From NCBI GenBank assembly GCA_902621165.1, contig CACNKX010000005.1, forward strand, positions 1 to 64,000: a stretch of DNA of 64,000 nt. The letters are read 5' to 3'. This DNA is from an uncultured Alphaproteobacteria bacterium (GTDB lineage Bacteria; Pseudomonadota; Alphaproteobacteria; HIMB59; GCA-002718135). This document shows positions 9,391-18,167 of this stretch, in pieces; the stretch's first letter is position 1, and every line of letters begins with the position of its first letter. The position numbers and the translations under genes were made by a program. The notes under the pieces were generated by a model, which was not told the DNA's origin, did not search any database, and was given only the letters and a program-made list of their open reading frames with translations.

Positions 9391-10714
9391 AGTATTAATT
9401 ATAGATGATGAAAAGGATATTTGTTTTCTTATTTCAGAAATTCTAAAAGATGAAAATTATAATACATCTATTGCGCTCAATTCAGATGAAGCAATTAGTA
9501 AATTTAATGAAATTAAACCTGATTTAGTTATATTGGATGTATGGCTATCTAACAGTAAACTAGACGGGATTGAAATTTTAAAAGAATTTAAATCGATTGA
9601 TAGTAATATTCCAATTATAATTATAAGTGGTCATGGAACTGTTGATCTTGCAGTGAAATCTATAAAAAATGGAGCATACGACTTTTTAGAAAAGCCATTC
9701 AACAGTGATAAATTAATTATTCTTACTAAGAGAGCGATAGAAAGTTCATCATTGTTGAGTGAAAATAAAAATTTAAAAGATACTTTAATCAAAACTATAC
9801 CACTAATAGGTACTTCAGAATTCATAAAAAAAATTAACAAACATTTAAATGAGCAGAGTTCAAGTAACTCAAGATTATTAATTGAAGGGCCATTTGGAAC
9901 AGGAAAAAAACATTTTACAAATTTAATACATCAAAATTCACCATATAAAGATAAGCTTCCTATATCAATTGATTTTAAAAAACTTACAAATGAAGCATTG
10001 GATAATATGTTTGCTGAAAATAAAAACGCAATTAATGAAAATATTTTTTATCGATCAAATAATAATACATTAATACTTCTCAATATTGAAACTCTTCCAA
10101 ATATTTATCAAAAAAAACTTTTAAATTTTCTAGAAAACAAAAAATTTTTTGAAGATCTTGATATTAAATTAAATCATAAAATTATTACAATTACTGAGAA
10201 AAATTTAGAAATAGAAATTGAAAAAGGTAATTTTATTAAAAGACTATATGATAGAATTTCAACAGACTTTATAAAATTTAAATCTCTTTCTGATAGGAGA
10301 GATGACGTTCTTCCTATTCTTGATTATTATTTAAATGAAAAAAGTGGAGGAAATTTAAATTTTAAATTTTCTTCTAAGGCCTTAACTAAGTTACAAATGT
10401 ATGATTGGCCTGGAAATATATCTCAATTAATTAACTATGTTGAGAAAAGTCTGATACTTAACCAAGATCAAAATATAAAAGAGTTAGAAGTTGATGATTT
10501 AGCTTTACAAATGGGAGATGAAACTGCGTCAAATTCTTCCAATAATTCACTGGATTTGTCATTAAAAGAAGCAAGATCAGAGTTTGAAAAAAATTATTTA
10601 ATATCGCAAATTAAGAGATTTAATGGTAATATAACTAAAGTTTCTGAGTTTACAGGAATGGAAAGAACTGCTCTTTATAGAAAATTTAAATCACTAGATA
10701 TTAAAGTAGAATAA
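9383..10714 (+). CDS. ntrX: NtrX-type response regulator with degenerate AAA+ domain
   Basis: This is the response regulator partner of NtrY. A receiver domain (about 1-118, with IIDDEKD and phospho-acceptor Asp in VILDVW) is followed by an AAA+-derived domain and a Fis-type helix-turn-helix (end, GNITKVSEFTGMERTALYRK). The central domain is eroded: Walker A is EGPFGTGKK, Walker B appears as LILLNIETLP without the Asp-Glu pair, and no GAFTGA loop is present. It is therefore unlikely to drive sigma-54 polymerase and may act as a conventional DNA-binding regulator. I prefer the ATG at 9383 (MHKVLII) over an upstream TTG at 9374. Confidence 0.92.
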   Translation: MHKVLIIDDEKDICFLISEILKDENYNTSIALNSDEAISKFNEIKPDLVILDVWLSNSKLDGIEILKEFKSIDSNIPIIIISGHGTVDLAVKSIKNGAYDFLEKPFNSDKLIILTKRAIESSSLLSENKNLKDTLIKTIPLIGTSEFIKKINKHLNEQSSSNSRLLIEGPFGTGKKHFTNLIHQNSPYKDKLPISIDFKKLTNEALDNMFAENKNAINENIFYRSNNNTLILLNIETLPNIYQKKLLNFLENKKFFEDLDIKLNHKIITITEKNLEIEIEKGNFIKRLYDRISTDFIKFKSLSDRRDDVLPILDYYLNEKSGGNLNFKFSSKALTKLQMYDWPGNISQLINYVEKSLILNQDQNIKELEVDDLALQMGDETASNSSNNSLDLSLKEARSEFEKNYLISQIKRFNGNITKVSEFTGMERTALYRKFKSLDIKVE

Positions 10715-10721
10715 CTAATCA

Positions 10722-12086
10722 ATGAAAACAATTATTTGTGGTGCTGGAGATGTTGGATATAGCATAGCTGATAAACTATCACGCGAAAACTTTGAAGTTA
10801 CAGTTATTGATGAAGATGAAAATAGATTAAATAAGGTATCTGAAAATTTGGATGTCAAAACAATAAATGGTATTCCTAGTATGCCATCAGTTTTAGAGAG
10901 TGCTGGTGCAAATGACTGTGAAATACTAATTGCAGTTACTAAGAGTGATGAAACTAATATGGTTACTTGCCAAATTGGCTACTCTTTATTTAAAATAAAA
11001 AAGAAAATTGCAAGAATAAGACAACAAGATTATTTAAAAAATGATTGGAAAAATTTATATAATGATGAAAATTTCCCAATAGATGCAATTATTTCCCCCG
11101 AACAAGAAGTTGCTAAAGGTATATTTAGAAGATTAATTTCTCCTGGCACAATAGATATGGTTGAATTATCAGATAAAAAATTAAAATTAATTGGTCTAAA
11201 ATGTGAAGATAATTTTTTACATTCAGGTCTTTCTGTAAGACAATTATCAGAAAAATTTCCTGACTATTTAGCTAACATTATGTTTATATTTAGAGGTGAT
11301 CATAAATTTACGGTAAATTCTTCAACTAAAATTGAAAAAAAAGATACCATCTTTCTAGTTGTGGAAACTGATAATTTGACAGACGTGTTATCTGAATTTG
11401 GCCATCAAGAATTGCAGGCAAAAAAAGCTGTGATTATCGGTGGTGGAAATATAGGATTTTCACTTGCTCAATTAATTGAGAATTCTGAAACATATATAAA
11501 AACTGAACTTATTGAAGCTAATAAAGAACGAGCAGAATTTCTTGCATCAAATTTAGAAAATATCACAGTGACATGTGGAGATGGTTTGGACAATCAGATA
11601 CTTGAAGAGGTAAACATATCAGATTCAGGATACTGTATATCAATTACAGAAGACGATGAAGTTAATATACTTTCATCTTTGTTGGCTAAAAGAGCAGGCT
11701 CCAACACATCAATAACTTTGATTAATAATAGTAATTATTCATCTTTGTTGTCTAATATTGGTGTTGATATGACCATAGACCCTAAAATAATAACAATTTC
11801 TAAAATTTTAGAAAAGGTTAGAGGCGTAAAAATAAGAAACGATTATTCTATAGGTGAAGGTTTTGGAGAAGTAATAGAGGCAGATATTCAATCAGAGTCA
11901 TTTCTTTGTAATAAAAATCTTAAAGAATTAGAATTACCAAAAGGTATACGTATTGGCTCTATTGTAAGGGATAAAAAAATTATAATCCCTAATAGCCAAA
12001 CTGTTTTTAAAGAAAATGATGATGTTGTTTTTTTTGCTGAAACAAACTGCATAAAAAAACTAGAAAAACTTTTATCAAAAGTTTAG
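10722..12086 (+). CDS. trkA: Trk potassium uptake regulatory subunit TrkA
   Basis: TrkA is the cytoplasmic NAD(H)-binding gating subunit of Trk/Ktr potassium channels. The 454 residues form two tandem RCK units. The first has the Rossmann loop GAGDVGYSIA near residue 6 and the second has GGGNIGFSLAQLIE near 240, each followed by a TrkA-C domain (the second includes KGIRIGSIVRDKKIIIP). The gene follows ntrYX by 7 bp, the normal alphaproteobacterial order. The channel subunit TrkH is not in the window. Confidence 0.95.
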   Translation: MKTIICGAGDVGYSIADKLSRENFEVTVIDEDENRLNKVSENLDVKTINGIPSMPSVLESAGANDCEILIAVTKSDETNMVTCQIGYSLFKIKKKIARIRQQDYLKNDWKNLYNDENFPIDAIISPEQEVAKGIFRRLISPGTIDMVELSDKKLKLIGLKCEDNFLHSGLSVRQLSEKFPDYLANIMFIFRGDHKFTVNSSTKIEKKDTIFLVVETDNLTDVLSEFGHQELQAKKAVIIGGGNIGFSLAQLIENSETYIKTELIEANKERAEFLASNLENITVTCGDGLDNQILEEVNISDSGYCISITEDDEVNILSSLLAKRAGSNTSITLINNSNYSSLLSNIGVDMTIDPKIITISKILEKVRGVKIRNDYSIGEGFGEVIEADIQSESFLCNKNLKELELPKGIRIGSIVRDKKIIIPNSQTVFKENDDVVFFAETNCIKKLEKLLSKV

Positions 12087-12090
12087 TTTA

Positions 12091-12936
12091 ATGCCAAATT
12101 TTGCTTATATAAATAACAAATTTGTAAATTTTAAATCAGCAAAAATTCATATTGAGGATAGAGGATTACAATTTGCTGATAGTGTTTATGAAGTTATCGC
12201 AGTTTTAAATAATAATTTAATTGATTTAGATTTTCATCTAAAGAGATTAAAATATTCTCTTCGTGAATTAGAAATCAAATTTATAATTAATAAAAAAAAC
12301 TTAACTAATATTTTTCTTAATCTAATAAAGAAAAATAAAACAAGAAATGGTATAATATATTTACAAATTACAAGAGGTATTCAATTTAGAGAACACAAAT
12401 ATCAAAAAAATTTAATCCCAACTTTGATTGTATACACAAGAAATAAAAGTTTTAATTTACCTGGAAAAAAATTTGTAGGAGTAAAAACAATTACATACAA
12501 AGATCTTCGATGGAAAAGACGTGATATTAAAACAGTAAATTTACTTCCAAATATTATAGCTGCAAATATGGCCAAAAAGAAAAACGCATATGAGGCAATT
12601 TTAATACAAAATGGAAAAGTAACTGAGGGCACATCTTCTAATATTTGGATTATAAAAAGAAACAACTTAATAACTCATCCAGCTAATTCCGATATTTTAA
12701 AAGGAGTAACTAGAACTTCTCTTTTAAAAATTATTAAAAAAACTAAACTTAAATTAGTTGAAAAACAATTTACCCATAAGCAATTAGTTAATGCAGATGA
12801 AGTATTTTTAACAAGCTCTGGAAGTTTTATTACGCCTATTTTAAAAATTGATAATAAAAAAATAAATAATGGTAAAATTGGCAACATAACATTGAAACTA
12901 GCTGAAATGTATACTGAAGCATGTATAAATGGATAA
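12091..12936 (+). CDS. Class IV PLP aminotransferase, probable D-amino acid aminotransferase
   Basis: The 281-residue protein is a fold-type IV PLP enzyme, related to D-alanine aminotransferase, branched-chain aminotransferase and aminodeoxychorismate lyase. It has the N-terminal HIEDRGLQFADSVYEV stretch, a catalytic lysine in DIKTVNLLPN, and EGTSSNIWII for phosphate binding. D-amino acid aminotransferase is favoured because a gene so annotated commonly follows trkA in alphaproteobacteria; a role in D-Ala/D-Glu metabolism would follow. Substrate cannot be fixed from motifs alone. It overlaps the next gene by 8 bp. Confidence 0.85.
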   Translation: MPNFAYINNKFVNFKSAKIHIEDRGLQFADSVYEVIAVLNNNLIDLDFHLKRLKYSLRELEIKFIINKKNLTNIFLNLIKKNKTRNGIIYLQITRGIQFREHKYQKNLIPTLIVYTRNKSFNLPGKKFVGVKTITYKDLRWKRRDIKTVNLLPNIIAANMAKKKNAYEAILIQNGKVTEGTSSNIWIIKRNNLITHPANSDILKGVTRTSLLKIIKKTKLKLVEKQFTHKQLVNADEVFLTSSGSFITPILKIDNKKINNGKIGNITLKLAEMYTEACING

Positions 12937-13735
12937 TATAAAGCAAGAAGACATAGAAGATATTTGTTTTAATGTAAGTAAAAATATTATTTTACCAAAA
13001 TTCAAAAATTTATCAGATGATGATATTAATTATAAGAATGGATCTGATTTGGTAACAGTAGCAGATATAGAAGCTGAAAAAGAATTAAAAAAAAACTTAT
13101 TAAAAATTATACCTTCCTCTAATTTTATTGGTGAAGAAGAATATTCTAGAAATGAAAACATATTAAACTTCTATAATGAAGATACATATTGTTGGACTGT
13201 TGATCCAATAGATGGAACAACAAATTTTGCCAATGGTAGAGATAAATTTGCAATTATGATTGCTTTAACATTTAAAGAAAAGATTTTACGTTCTTGGATA
13301 TATAAGCCTTTAGAAAAAATTATGTGTTCAGCTATTGTAAATGAAGGTGCTTATATCAATAATAAAAAAATTATTACAAAAGGTGTAAATATTATTAACG
13401 AAAGTATAGGGTCTATAAGTACAAAGTATTGGGAGCCAGGATTTAAAGAAAAGTTAAAAATTTTTAAAAACATATTTAAAGAAGTTAGCTCTTATAGATG
13501 CATTGGTTTTGAATATATAGATATAGGTATAGGGATTAGAAATTTTGCTATTTTATCAAAATTATCACCTTGGGATCATATTCCGGGTATTCTTTTTGTT
13601 AGAGAAGCAGGTGGCGATGACATAGATTTTGAAAAAAATAAATATGACTTTACAAAAAAGAATAAGAATTTAATTGTTAGTAATTCAGAAGATTTGAATT
13701 TAAAAATTTTAAAAAAATTAGGAGAATATTCATGA
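12929..13735 (+). CDS. Inositol-monophosphatase family phosphatase
   Basis: This 268-residue protein belongs to the Mg-dependent, lithium-sensitive phosphatase family. The metal-binding signature is complete: GEEEYS, then WTVDPIDGTTNFANG near residue 92, and a C-terminal WDHIPGILFVREAGG where the family usually has WDxAAG. Possible substrates are inositol phosphate, histidinol phosphate or a related sugar phosphate. It overlaps the preceding aminotransferase and, by 4 bp, the following dehydrogenase, so the three are probably co-translated. Confidence 0.88.
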   Translation: MDNIKQEDIEDICFNVSKNIILPKFKNLSDDDINYKNGSDLVTVADIEAEKELKKNLLKIIPSSNFIGEEEYSRNENILNFYNEDTYCWTVDPIDGTTNFANGRDKFAIMIALTFKEKILRSWIYKPLEKIMCSAIVNEGAYINNKKIITKGVNIINESIGSISTKYWEPGFKEKLKIFKNIFKEVSSYRCIGFEYIDIGIGIRNFAILSKLSPWDHIPGILFVREAGGDDIDFEKNKYDFTKKNKNLIVSNSEDLNLKILKKLGEYS

Positions 13736-14604
13736 GTATAAAAAATGTATCTTTTATTGGCTTAGGGGTAATGGGTTATCCAATGGCGGGCCATCTTCAA
13801 AACAATCGTTATAATGTAACTGTTTATAATAGAACAACTGCTAAGGCAGAAAAATGGGTAGAAGAATATAAAGGTAGCATGGCTAAAACTCCTGGTGAAG
13901 CTTCTCAAAATTCTGAAATTGTTTTTATGTGTGTTGGACGTGATGAAGATATTATTGAAGTAATGGAAGGTGAGGATGGAATTATTTCAAAAGTATCTGA
14001 AGGATCAATTATTGTTGATCACACAACGGCTTCCGCAGAGATAGCAAGAAATTATTATCAAAAACTTAAAGATAAAAAATTAAGTTTTCTTGACGCTCCT
14101 GTATCTGGTGGTCAAGCTGGAGCAGAAAATGGTGTTCTTTCTATTATGATTGGCGGTGATGAAAAAGATTATAATACTGTTAAGCCAGTTCTCACATCTT
14201 ATGGTAAAGCCGTTGAACTTATAGGGCCTTCTGGTTCGGGTCAAATTGCTAAAATGATAAATCAAATTTGTATAGCTGGACTAGTCCAAGGCTTATCTGA
14301 AGCAATGGCTTTTGGAAAAAAATCCAATGTAGACATGGAAAAAGTTCTAAGCGTTATATCCAAGGGAGCAGCTCAATCATGGCAGATGGAAAATAGATAT
14401 AGAACTATGCTTGATGGAAAGTTTGATTATGGTTTTGCTGTAGATTGGATGCGTAAGGATTTATCAATATGTTTTAACGAGGCCAGCAAAAATGGCGCAA
14501 TACTTCCTGTTACAAAAATAGTTGATAAATATTATGAAGAAGTTCAAAAAAATGGTGGGAATAGGTTTGATACATCATCCTTAATGACTCTTGTAGACAA
14601 ATAA
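13732..14604 (+). CDS. NAD(P)-dependent beta-hydroxyacid dehydrogenase (3-hydroxyisobutyrate dehydrogenase family)
   Basis: The 290-residue protein has an N-terminal Rossmann fold (GLGVMGYPMAGHL), the substrate loop DAPVSGGQAGAENG near 120-135, and the catalytic lysine segment GSGQIAKMINQ near 165-175, where many relatives have KxxNN. Family members reduce or oxidise tartronate semialdehyde, 3-hydroxyisobutyrate or related short hydroxy acids. The precise substrate is not clear. A clear AGGAG ribosome site lies about 9 bp before the ATG. The stop is immediately followed by the ATG of the transporter gene. Confidence 0.9.
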   Translation: MSIKNVSFIGLGVMGYPMAGHLQNNRYNVTVYNRTTAKAEKWVEEYKGSMAKTPGEASQNSEIVFMCVGRDEDIIEVMEGEDGIISKVSEGSIIVDHTTASAEIARNYYQKLKDKKLSFLDAPVSGGQAGAENGVLSIMIGGDEKDYNTVKPVLTSYGKAVELIGPSGSGQIAKMINQICIAGLVQGLSEAMAFGKKSNVDMEKVLSVISKGAAQSWQMENRYRTMLDGKFDYGFAVDWMRKDLSICFNEASKNGAILPVTKIVDKYYEEVQKNGGNRFDTSSLMTLVDK

Positions 14605-15519
14605 ATGTCAAGAAACTTAATGTTAGCAGTCATACTGTTAATAGCTTCTTCTTTATTTTGGTCAGGAAATTTCTTTTTTGGAAAAGTTGCTCATATTACT
14701 GATCTTACGCCATTTAAATTAAGTTTTTTTAGATGGTCTTTAGCTTTGCTTTTACTACTACCTTTCACCGTTAAAAGCATTTTAGAAAATTTAAATTATT
14801 ACAAAGAAAACTTTTTACTGATGACTACATTAAGTATTTTAAGTGTTACAATATTTAACTCATTTACATATATTTCATTGCAAACTACTTTAGTTTTAAA
14901 TTCTACTATAATGGCATCTACTGCACCAGTAATTATGATTGGTTTTTCTTGGCTAATGTTTCGAACTAAAATCACAAAACTGCAATTAATTGGTATAATT
15001 TTATCTTTACTAGGCGCTTTAGCAATAATTTTAAAAGGAAATTTAAATAATTTATATACCCTAAATTTTACTATTGGAGATATATGGATGTTTGCCGCTG
15101 TAATATCTTGGTGCTTATATTCCGTACTGTTAAAAAAAATGGATACATCAATTCCACAATTAGCAAGTTTAGAAGTAATGATTATTATTGGCTTATTTTT
15201 TATTATTCCATTTTATCTTTTTGAATCTTTCAATGGTACCTTTTTACTTTCATCTACTTATGACTTTTTCATTATTATTTATGTTGCTATCTTTGCAAGT
15301 ATTGCTGCTTATTTTGCTTGGAATAAGGGTGTGTATTTAATTGGACCAAATAGAGCTGGTTTATTTTTACACTTTATACCTGTCTTTGCTGCAATTTGGG
15401 CAATAACTTTTTTAAATGAAAGTTTTGCAATATTTCATATTGTAGGTGTTTTTTTTATAATTACAGGAATTATATTATCCAATATAAGATTTAAAAATGA
15501 ACAAAATAGTCAAAACTGA
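14605..15519 (+). CDS. EamA/DMT-family membrane transporter
   Basis: This 304-residue protein contains about ten hydrophobic segments in two five-helix repeats, the layout of the drug/metabolite transporter superfamily. The start ASSLFWSGNFFFGK and the second-half ISWCLYSVLLKK are typical EamA motifs. Substrate is unknown; relatives export amino acids, metabolites or drugs. It abuts the upstream dehydrogenase (stop then ATG) and overlaps msrB by 23 bp, placing it within one long transcript. Confidence 0.9.
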   Translation: MSRNLMLAVILLIASSLFWSGNFFFGKVAHITDLTPFKLSFFRWSLALLLLLPFTVKSILENLNYYKENFLLMTTLSILSVTIFNSFTYISLQTTLVLNSTIMASTAPVIMIGFSWLMFRTKITKLQLIGIILSLLGALAIILKGNLNNLYTLNFTIGDIWMFAAVISWCLYSVLLKKMDTSIPQLASLEVMIIIGLFFIIPFYLFESFNGTFLLSSTYDFFIIIYVAIFASIAAYFAWNKGVYLIGPNRAGLFLHFIPVFAAIWAITFLNESFAIFHIVGVFFIITGIILSNIRFKNEQNSQN

Positions 15520-15892
15520 TCAGGAATGGAGATCTCTTCTTACAGAAGACGAATATTACGTAACAAGACAAAAGGGAACAGAACCACCTTTTTCTGGTAA
15601 AAATTTTGAAATTATTAATGGCGGTATTTTTAAATGTAAATGCTGTGGTAATGAATTATTTAATAGTTCTACAAAATATGATTCTTATTGTGGATGGCCA
15701 AGTTTTTTTGAGCAAATATCACCTGAAGCAATTAAAACAGAGACTGATAGATCTCATGGAATGGTGCGTATTGAAATTATGTGCGCCAAATGTGATGCTC
15801 ATTTAGGTCATGTCTTTGATGATGGACCTGAGCCCACCGGCAAAAGATACTGTGTAAATTCGCTTTCTATTAATTACGAAGAGTTTGAATAA
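15497..15892 (+). CDS. msrB: Peptide methionine (R)-S-oxide reductase
   Basis: MsrB reduces methionine R-sulfoxide in oxidised proteins. The 131 residues include zinc-ligand pairs C47/C50 (in CKCC) and C96/C99 (in CAKC), the substrate-binding GHVFDDGPEPTGKRYC segment, and the catalytic Cys119 in RYCVNSLS. Length and motifs are canonical for a single-domain MsrB. The ATG lies inside the end of the EamA gene, and the stop overlaps the start of the MFS gene. Confidence 0.97.
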   Translation: MNKIVKTDQEWRSLLTEDEYYVTRQKGTEPPFSGKNFEIINGGIFKCKCCGNELFNSSTKYDSYCGWPSFFEQISPEAIKTETDRSHGMVRIEIMCAKCDAHLGHVFDDGPEPTGKRYCVNSLSINYEEFE

Positions 15893-17063
15893 TACTTTTT
15901 ATACACTCCTATTTTCATCAATAGGTCATGCACTTATGCATATGTTTGCAGCATTTTATTTTGTAATCGTTCTGACGATAGAAAAAGAATGGAATATTTC
16001 TTACGATCAATTAATTAGATTATGGTCTCTTGGAGCTCTACTAATTGGTTTAGGGGCAATTCCTTTTGGATGGTTAAGTGATAAATGGTCCCGTTCAGGA
16101 ACAATGACAATTATGTTTATTGGAATGGGATTAGCCTCAATTTTATGTGGTTTAAGCACATCAGTTTTTTTTTTATTTTTTTCCTTATCTCTTCTTGGAC
16201 TTTTCTGTTCAATTTACCATCCTGTAGGCATTCCTTGGGTAATTCACGCAGCAAACAAACAAGGAAGGGCGCTTGGTGTAAATGGTATTTTTGGTGGAGT
16301 AGGGATAGGCTCTGGAGCATTTGTAGCTGGTACTCTAACGGAATTACTTAATTGGCAACTAGCTTTTATATTACCTGGTATGATATCTATTCTTATAGGA
16401 TTTTATCTTATCTACTTAATTTTAATTGATAAAATATCTTATAAAAATTATTTTATTAAAAATGATGATCAGGATCATTCACGTAATGAAATGATTTTAA
16501 TTGCATTAATTATGCTTTTATCAATGTTTGCCCTTGGATTATCATTTCACAATACTCAAACAGCCTTACCTAAAGTTTTTGAAATACGAATTGGTAATAT
16601 AAACTCTATTCAAATTGGATTTATGATAGCAATTATCTATTTTATTTCTGGCGCTACAACATTTGTTGGAGGCTTACTTGCTGATCGATTTAATTTAAAA
16701 ACCATTTACTTAATCGGTATTTTTCTTCAGTTTCCTTGCTACCTAGGTATAGCTTACATATCTGGTTACTCTATAGTAGTATTATGTATTCTAGCCGCAG
16801 TATTTAATGCAAGTATTCTACCTACAGAAAATCTTTTACTTGGAAGGTTTACACCTCAAAAGTATCATGGTGTAGTATATGGAATTAAATTTATTTTAGC
16901 ATTTGGTTCAGGGCCAATTTCAGTATTCTTAATTTCAGAAATATATTCTATTACATTGGAATTTACATATTTATTTTTAATTAACGCAATAATGATGGCA
17001 ATTATTTCAATAATTATTTTATTCTTACCAGTAAAATTTAATAAGAATGTAGTAAAAAATTAA
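15885..17063 (+). CDS. Major facilitator superfamily transporter
   Basis: The 392-residue protein has about 12 hydrophobic segments, with the MFS loop GWLSDKWSR between helices 2 and 3 and a related GGLLADRFN in the second half. The general pattern resembles the fosmidomycin-resistance-like branch, but the substrate is unknown. The longest frame starts with TTG at 15885, overlapping the msrB stop; no ATG occurs before residue 18, so a TTG start is likely. It ends the plus-strand block and is convergent with the FkbM gene 31 bp away. Confidence 0.88.
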   Translation: MNNTFYTLLFSSIGHALMHMFAAFYFVIVLTIEKEWNISYDQLIRLWSLGALLIGLGAIPFGWLSDKWSRSGTMTIMFIGMGLASILCGLSTSVFFLFFSLSLLGLFCSIYHPVGIPWVIHAANKQGRALGVNGIFGGVGIGSGAFVAGTLTELLNWQLAFILPGMISILIGFYLIYLILIDKISYKNYFIKNDDQDHSRNEMILIALIMLLSMFALGLSFHNTQTALPKVFEIRIGNINSIQIGFMIAIIYFISGATTFVGGLLADRFNLKTIYLIGIFLQFPCYLGIAYISGYSIVVLCILAAVFNASILPTENLLLGRFTPQKYHGVVYGIKFILAFGSGPISVFLISEIYSITLEFTYLFLINAIMMAIISIIILFLPVKFNKNVVKN

Positions 17064-17094
17064 TTATTTAAATTAATCATTAAAATAAATAAAA

Positions 17095-17895
17095 TTATTT
17101 TGGTTCTGCATAAACGTTGATTATATTTTGTATATCAGTCTTATTTAAATCTATAGGTAATCTTTTTTCATTTATAGCGAATAAGTTATAATTGAAATCA
17201 TCAAAAAAATTTTGAATATTTTGTTTATTTTCATTTCTTACTTCAATAATAACTTTAGGCTTGTATTTGGAAAAAATTTTTCTACTACCTTCTAAAATTT
17301 TAAAATCTTCTCCTTCTGTATCAATTTTTATAGCCTTAACATGCATATCATTTGGAATTTGAAGTGAATCAAGCTTAATAGTTTGTATTGGTGTACCATT
17401 TGTGTCAATTTTACCACCTTTTGAAAGATATGAATTTTCTTCAATATTTTTGAATTTCGACATTCCATCAAAATTAGATACTGCCAATAAATGAGCACTT
17501 ACTTGTCTATGCAAATTATTTAATCTTAAGTTTGTTAATAATCTTGCAAGGTTTACATACAAAGGCTCAATAGCTATTACCCTATTCAAAGAATTAGATT
17601 TTAAAGATGTTAGAGTATACAAACCTGTATGAGCCCCCACATCTATATATACTCCAGCTTCATTTGATATTTCATGCCATAGATCAAGGCTAATTAAATC
17701 ATGTTGATCTTTCCAAAAAAATTTTACAGCCGATGAATCATCATTTAGGATATTCAATATTTTAAATGATGTTTTTGTAATTTTAAAATCTAATATTCCT
17801 GTATGCAATGGAAGTTTATTTAATTCATTTAAACTCATTTCCTTAAAATTAATATTTATATTATCTTTTTTAAATTTAATTGAATCCTGCGACAT
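17095..17895 (-). CDS. FkbM-family SAM-dependent methyltransferase
   Basis: The 266 residues match the FkbM methyltransferase fold. The SAM-binding motif is GVYIDVGAHTGLYTL near residue 85, followed by VIAIEPLYVNLARLL and, later, IKIDTEGEDFKILEGS and PKVIIEV. Members O-methylate sugars or natural products, often in cell-surface polysaccharides. No glycan genes are adjacent here, so the substrate is unknown. It is followed by a short gap and then the small unknown and pepC on the same strand. Confidence 0.85.
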   Translation of the reverse strand: MSQDSIKFKKDNININFKEMSLNELNKLPLHTGILDFKITKTSFKILNILNDDSSAVKFFWKDQHDLISLDLWHEISNEAGVYIDVGAHTGLYTLTSLKSNSLNRVIAIEPLYVNLARLLTNLRLNNLHRQVSAHLLAVSNFDGMSKFKNIEENSYLSKGGKIDTNGTPIQTIKLDSLQIPNDMHVKAIKIDTEGEDFKILEGSRKIFSKYKPKVIIEVRNENKQNIQNFFDDFNYNLFAINEKRLPIDLNKTDIQNIINVYAEPK

Positions 17896-17938
17896 TTGTT
17901 TTTATAATATCTTTAGTCGTAGCTTGTGTATACTTAAA

Positions 17939-18166
17939 TTATGATGGATTATTTTTTAATTTTTGAAGATATTTTATAACATCATTATATTTTTCATCTG
18001 GAATATCTTTATAGGTAATACCAAAATGATTTTTTACCTCTAAAGCCACATGAGCGTAAGGATTTCTTCCCTTTGGATGATTAGGGTGATCAGGTAATTT
18101 TCCTTTTAAAAAGTCGCCTGTTTCTTGAATAAGCTTCCAAATTTTAGATGCGTTATCTTTATTCAA
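17939..18166 (-). CDS. Small conserved-looking protein of unknown function
   Basis: A 75-residue soluble protein with no signal peptide or membrane segment. It is rich in Lys, Asn and Pro, with a central PDHPNHPKGRNPYAHVA stretch and a C-terminal helix ending YLQKLKNN. I do not recognise a characterised family. It begins 1 bp after the pepC stop, which suggests the two are co-expressed. The His/Pro-rich segment could bind a metal or nucleic acid, but that is only a guess. Confidence 0.7.
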   Translation of the reverse strand: MNKDNASKIWKLIQETGDFLKGKLPDHPNHPKGRNPYAHVALEVKNHFGITYKDIPDEKYNDVIKYLQKLKNNPS

Positions 18167-18167
18167 T

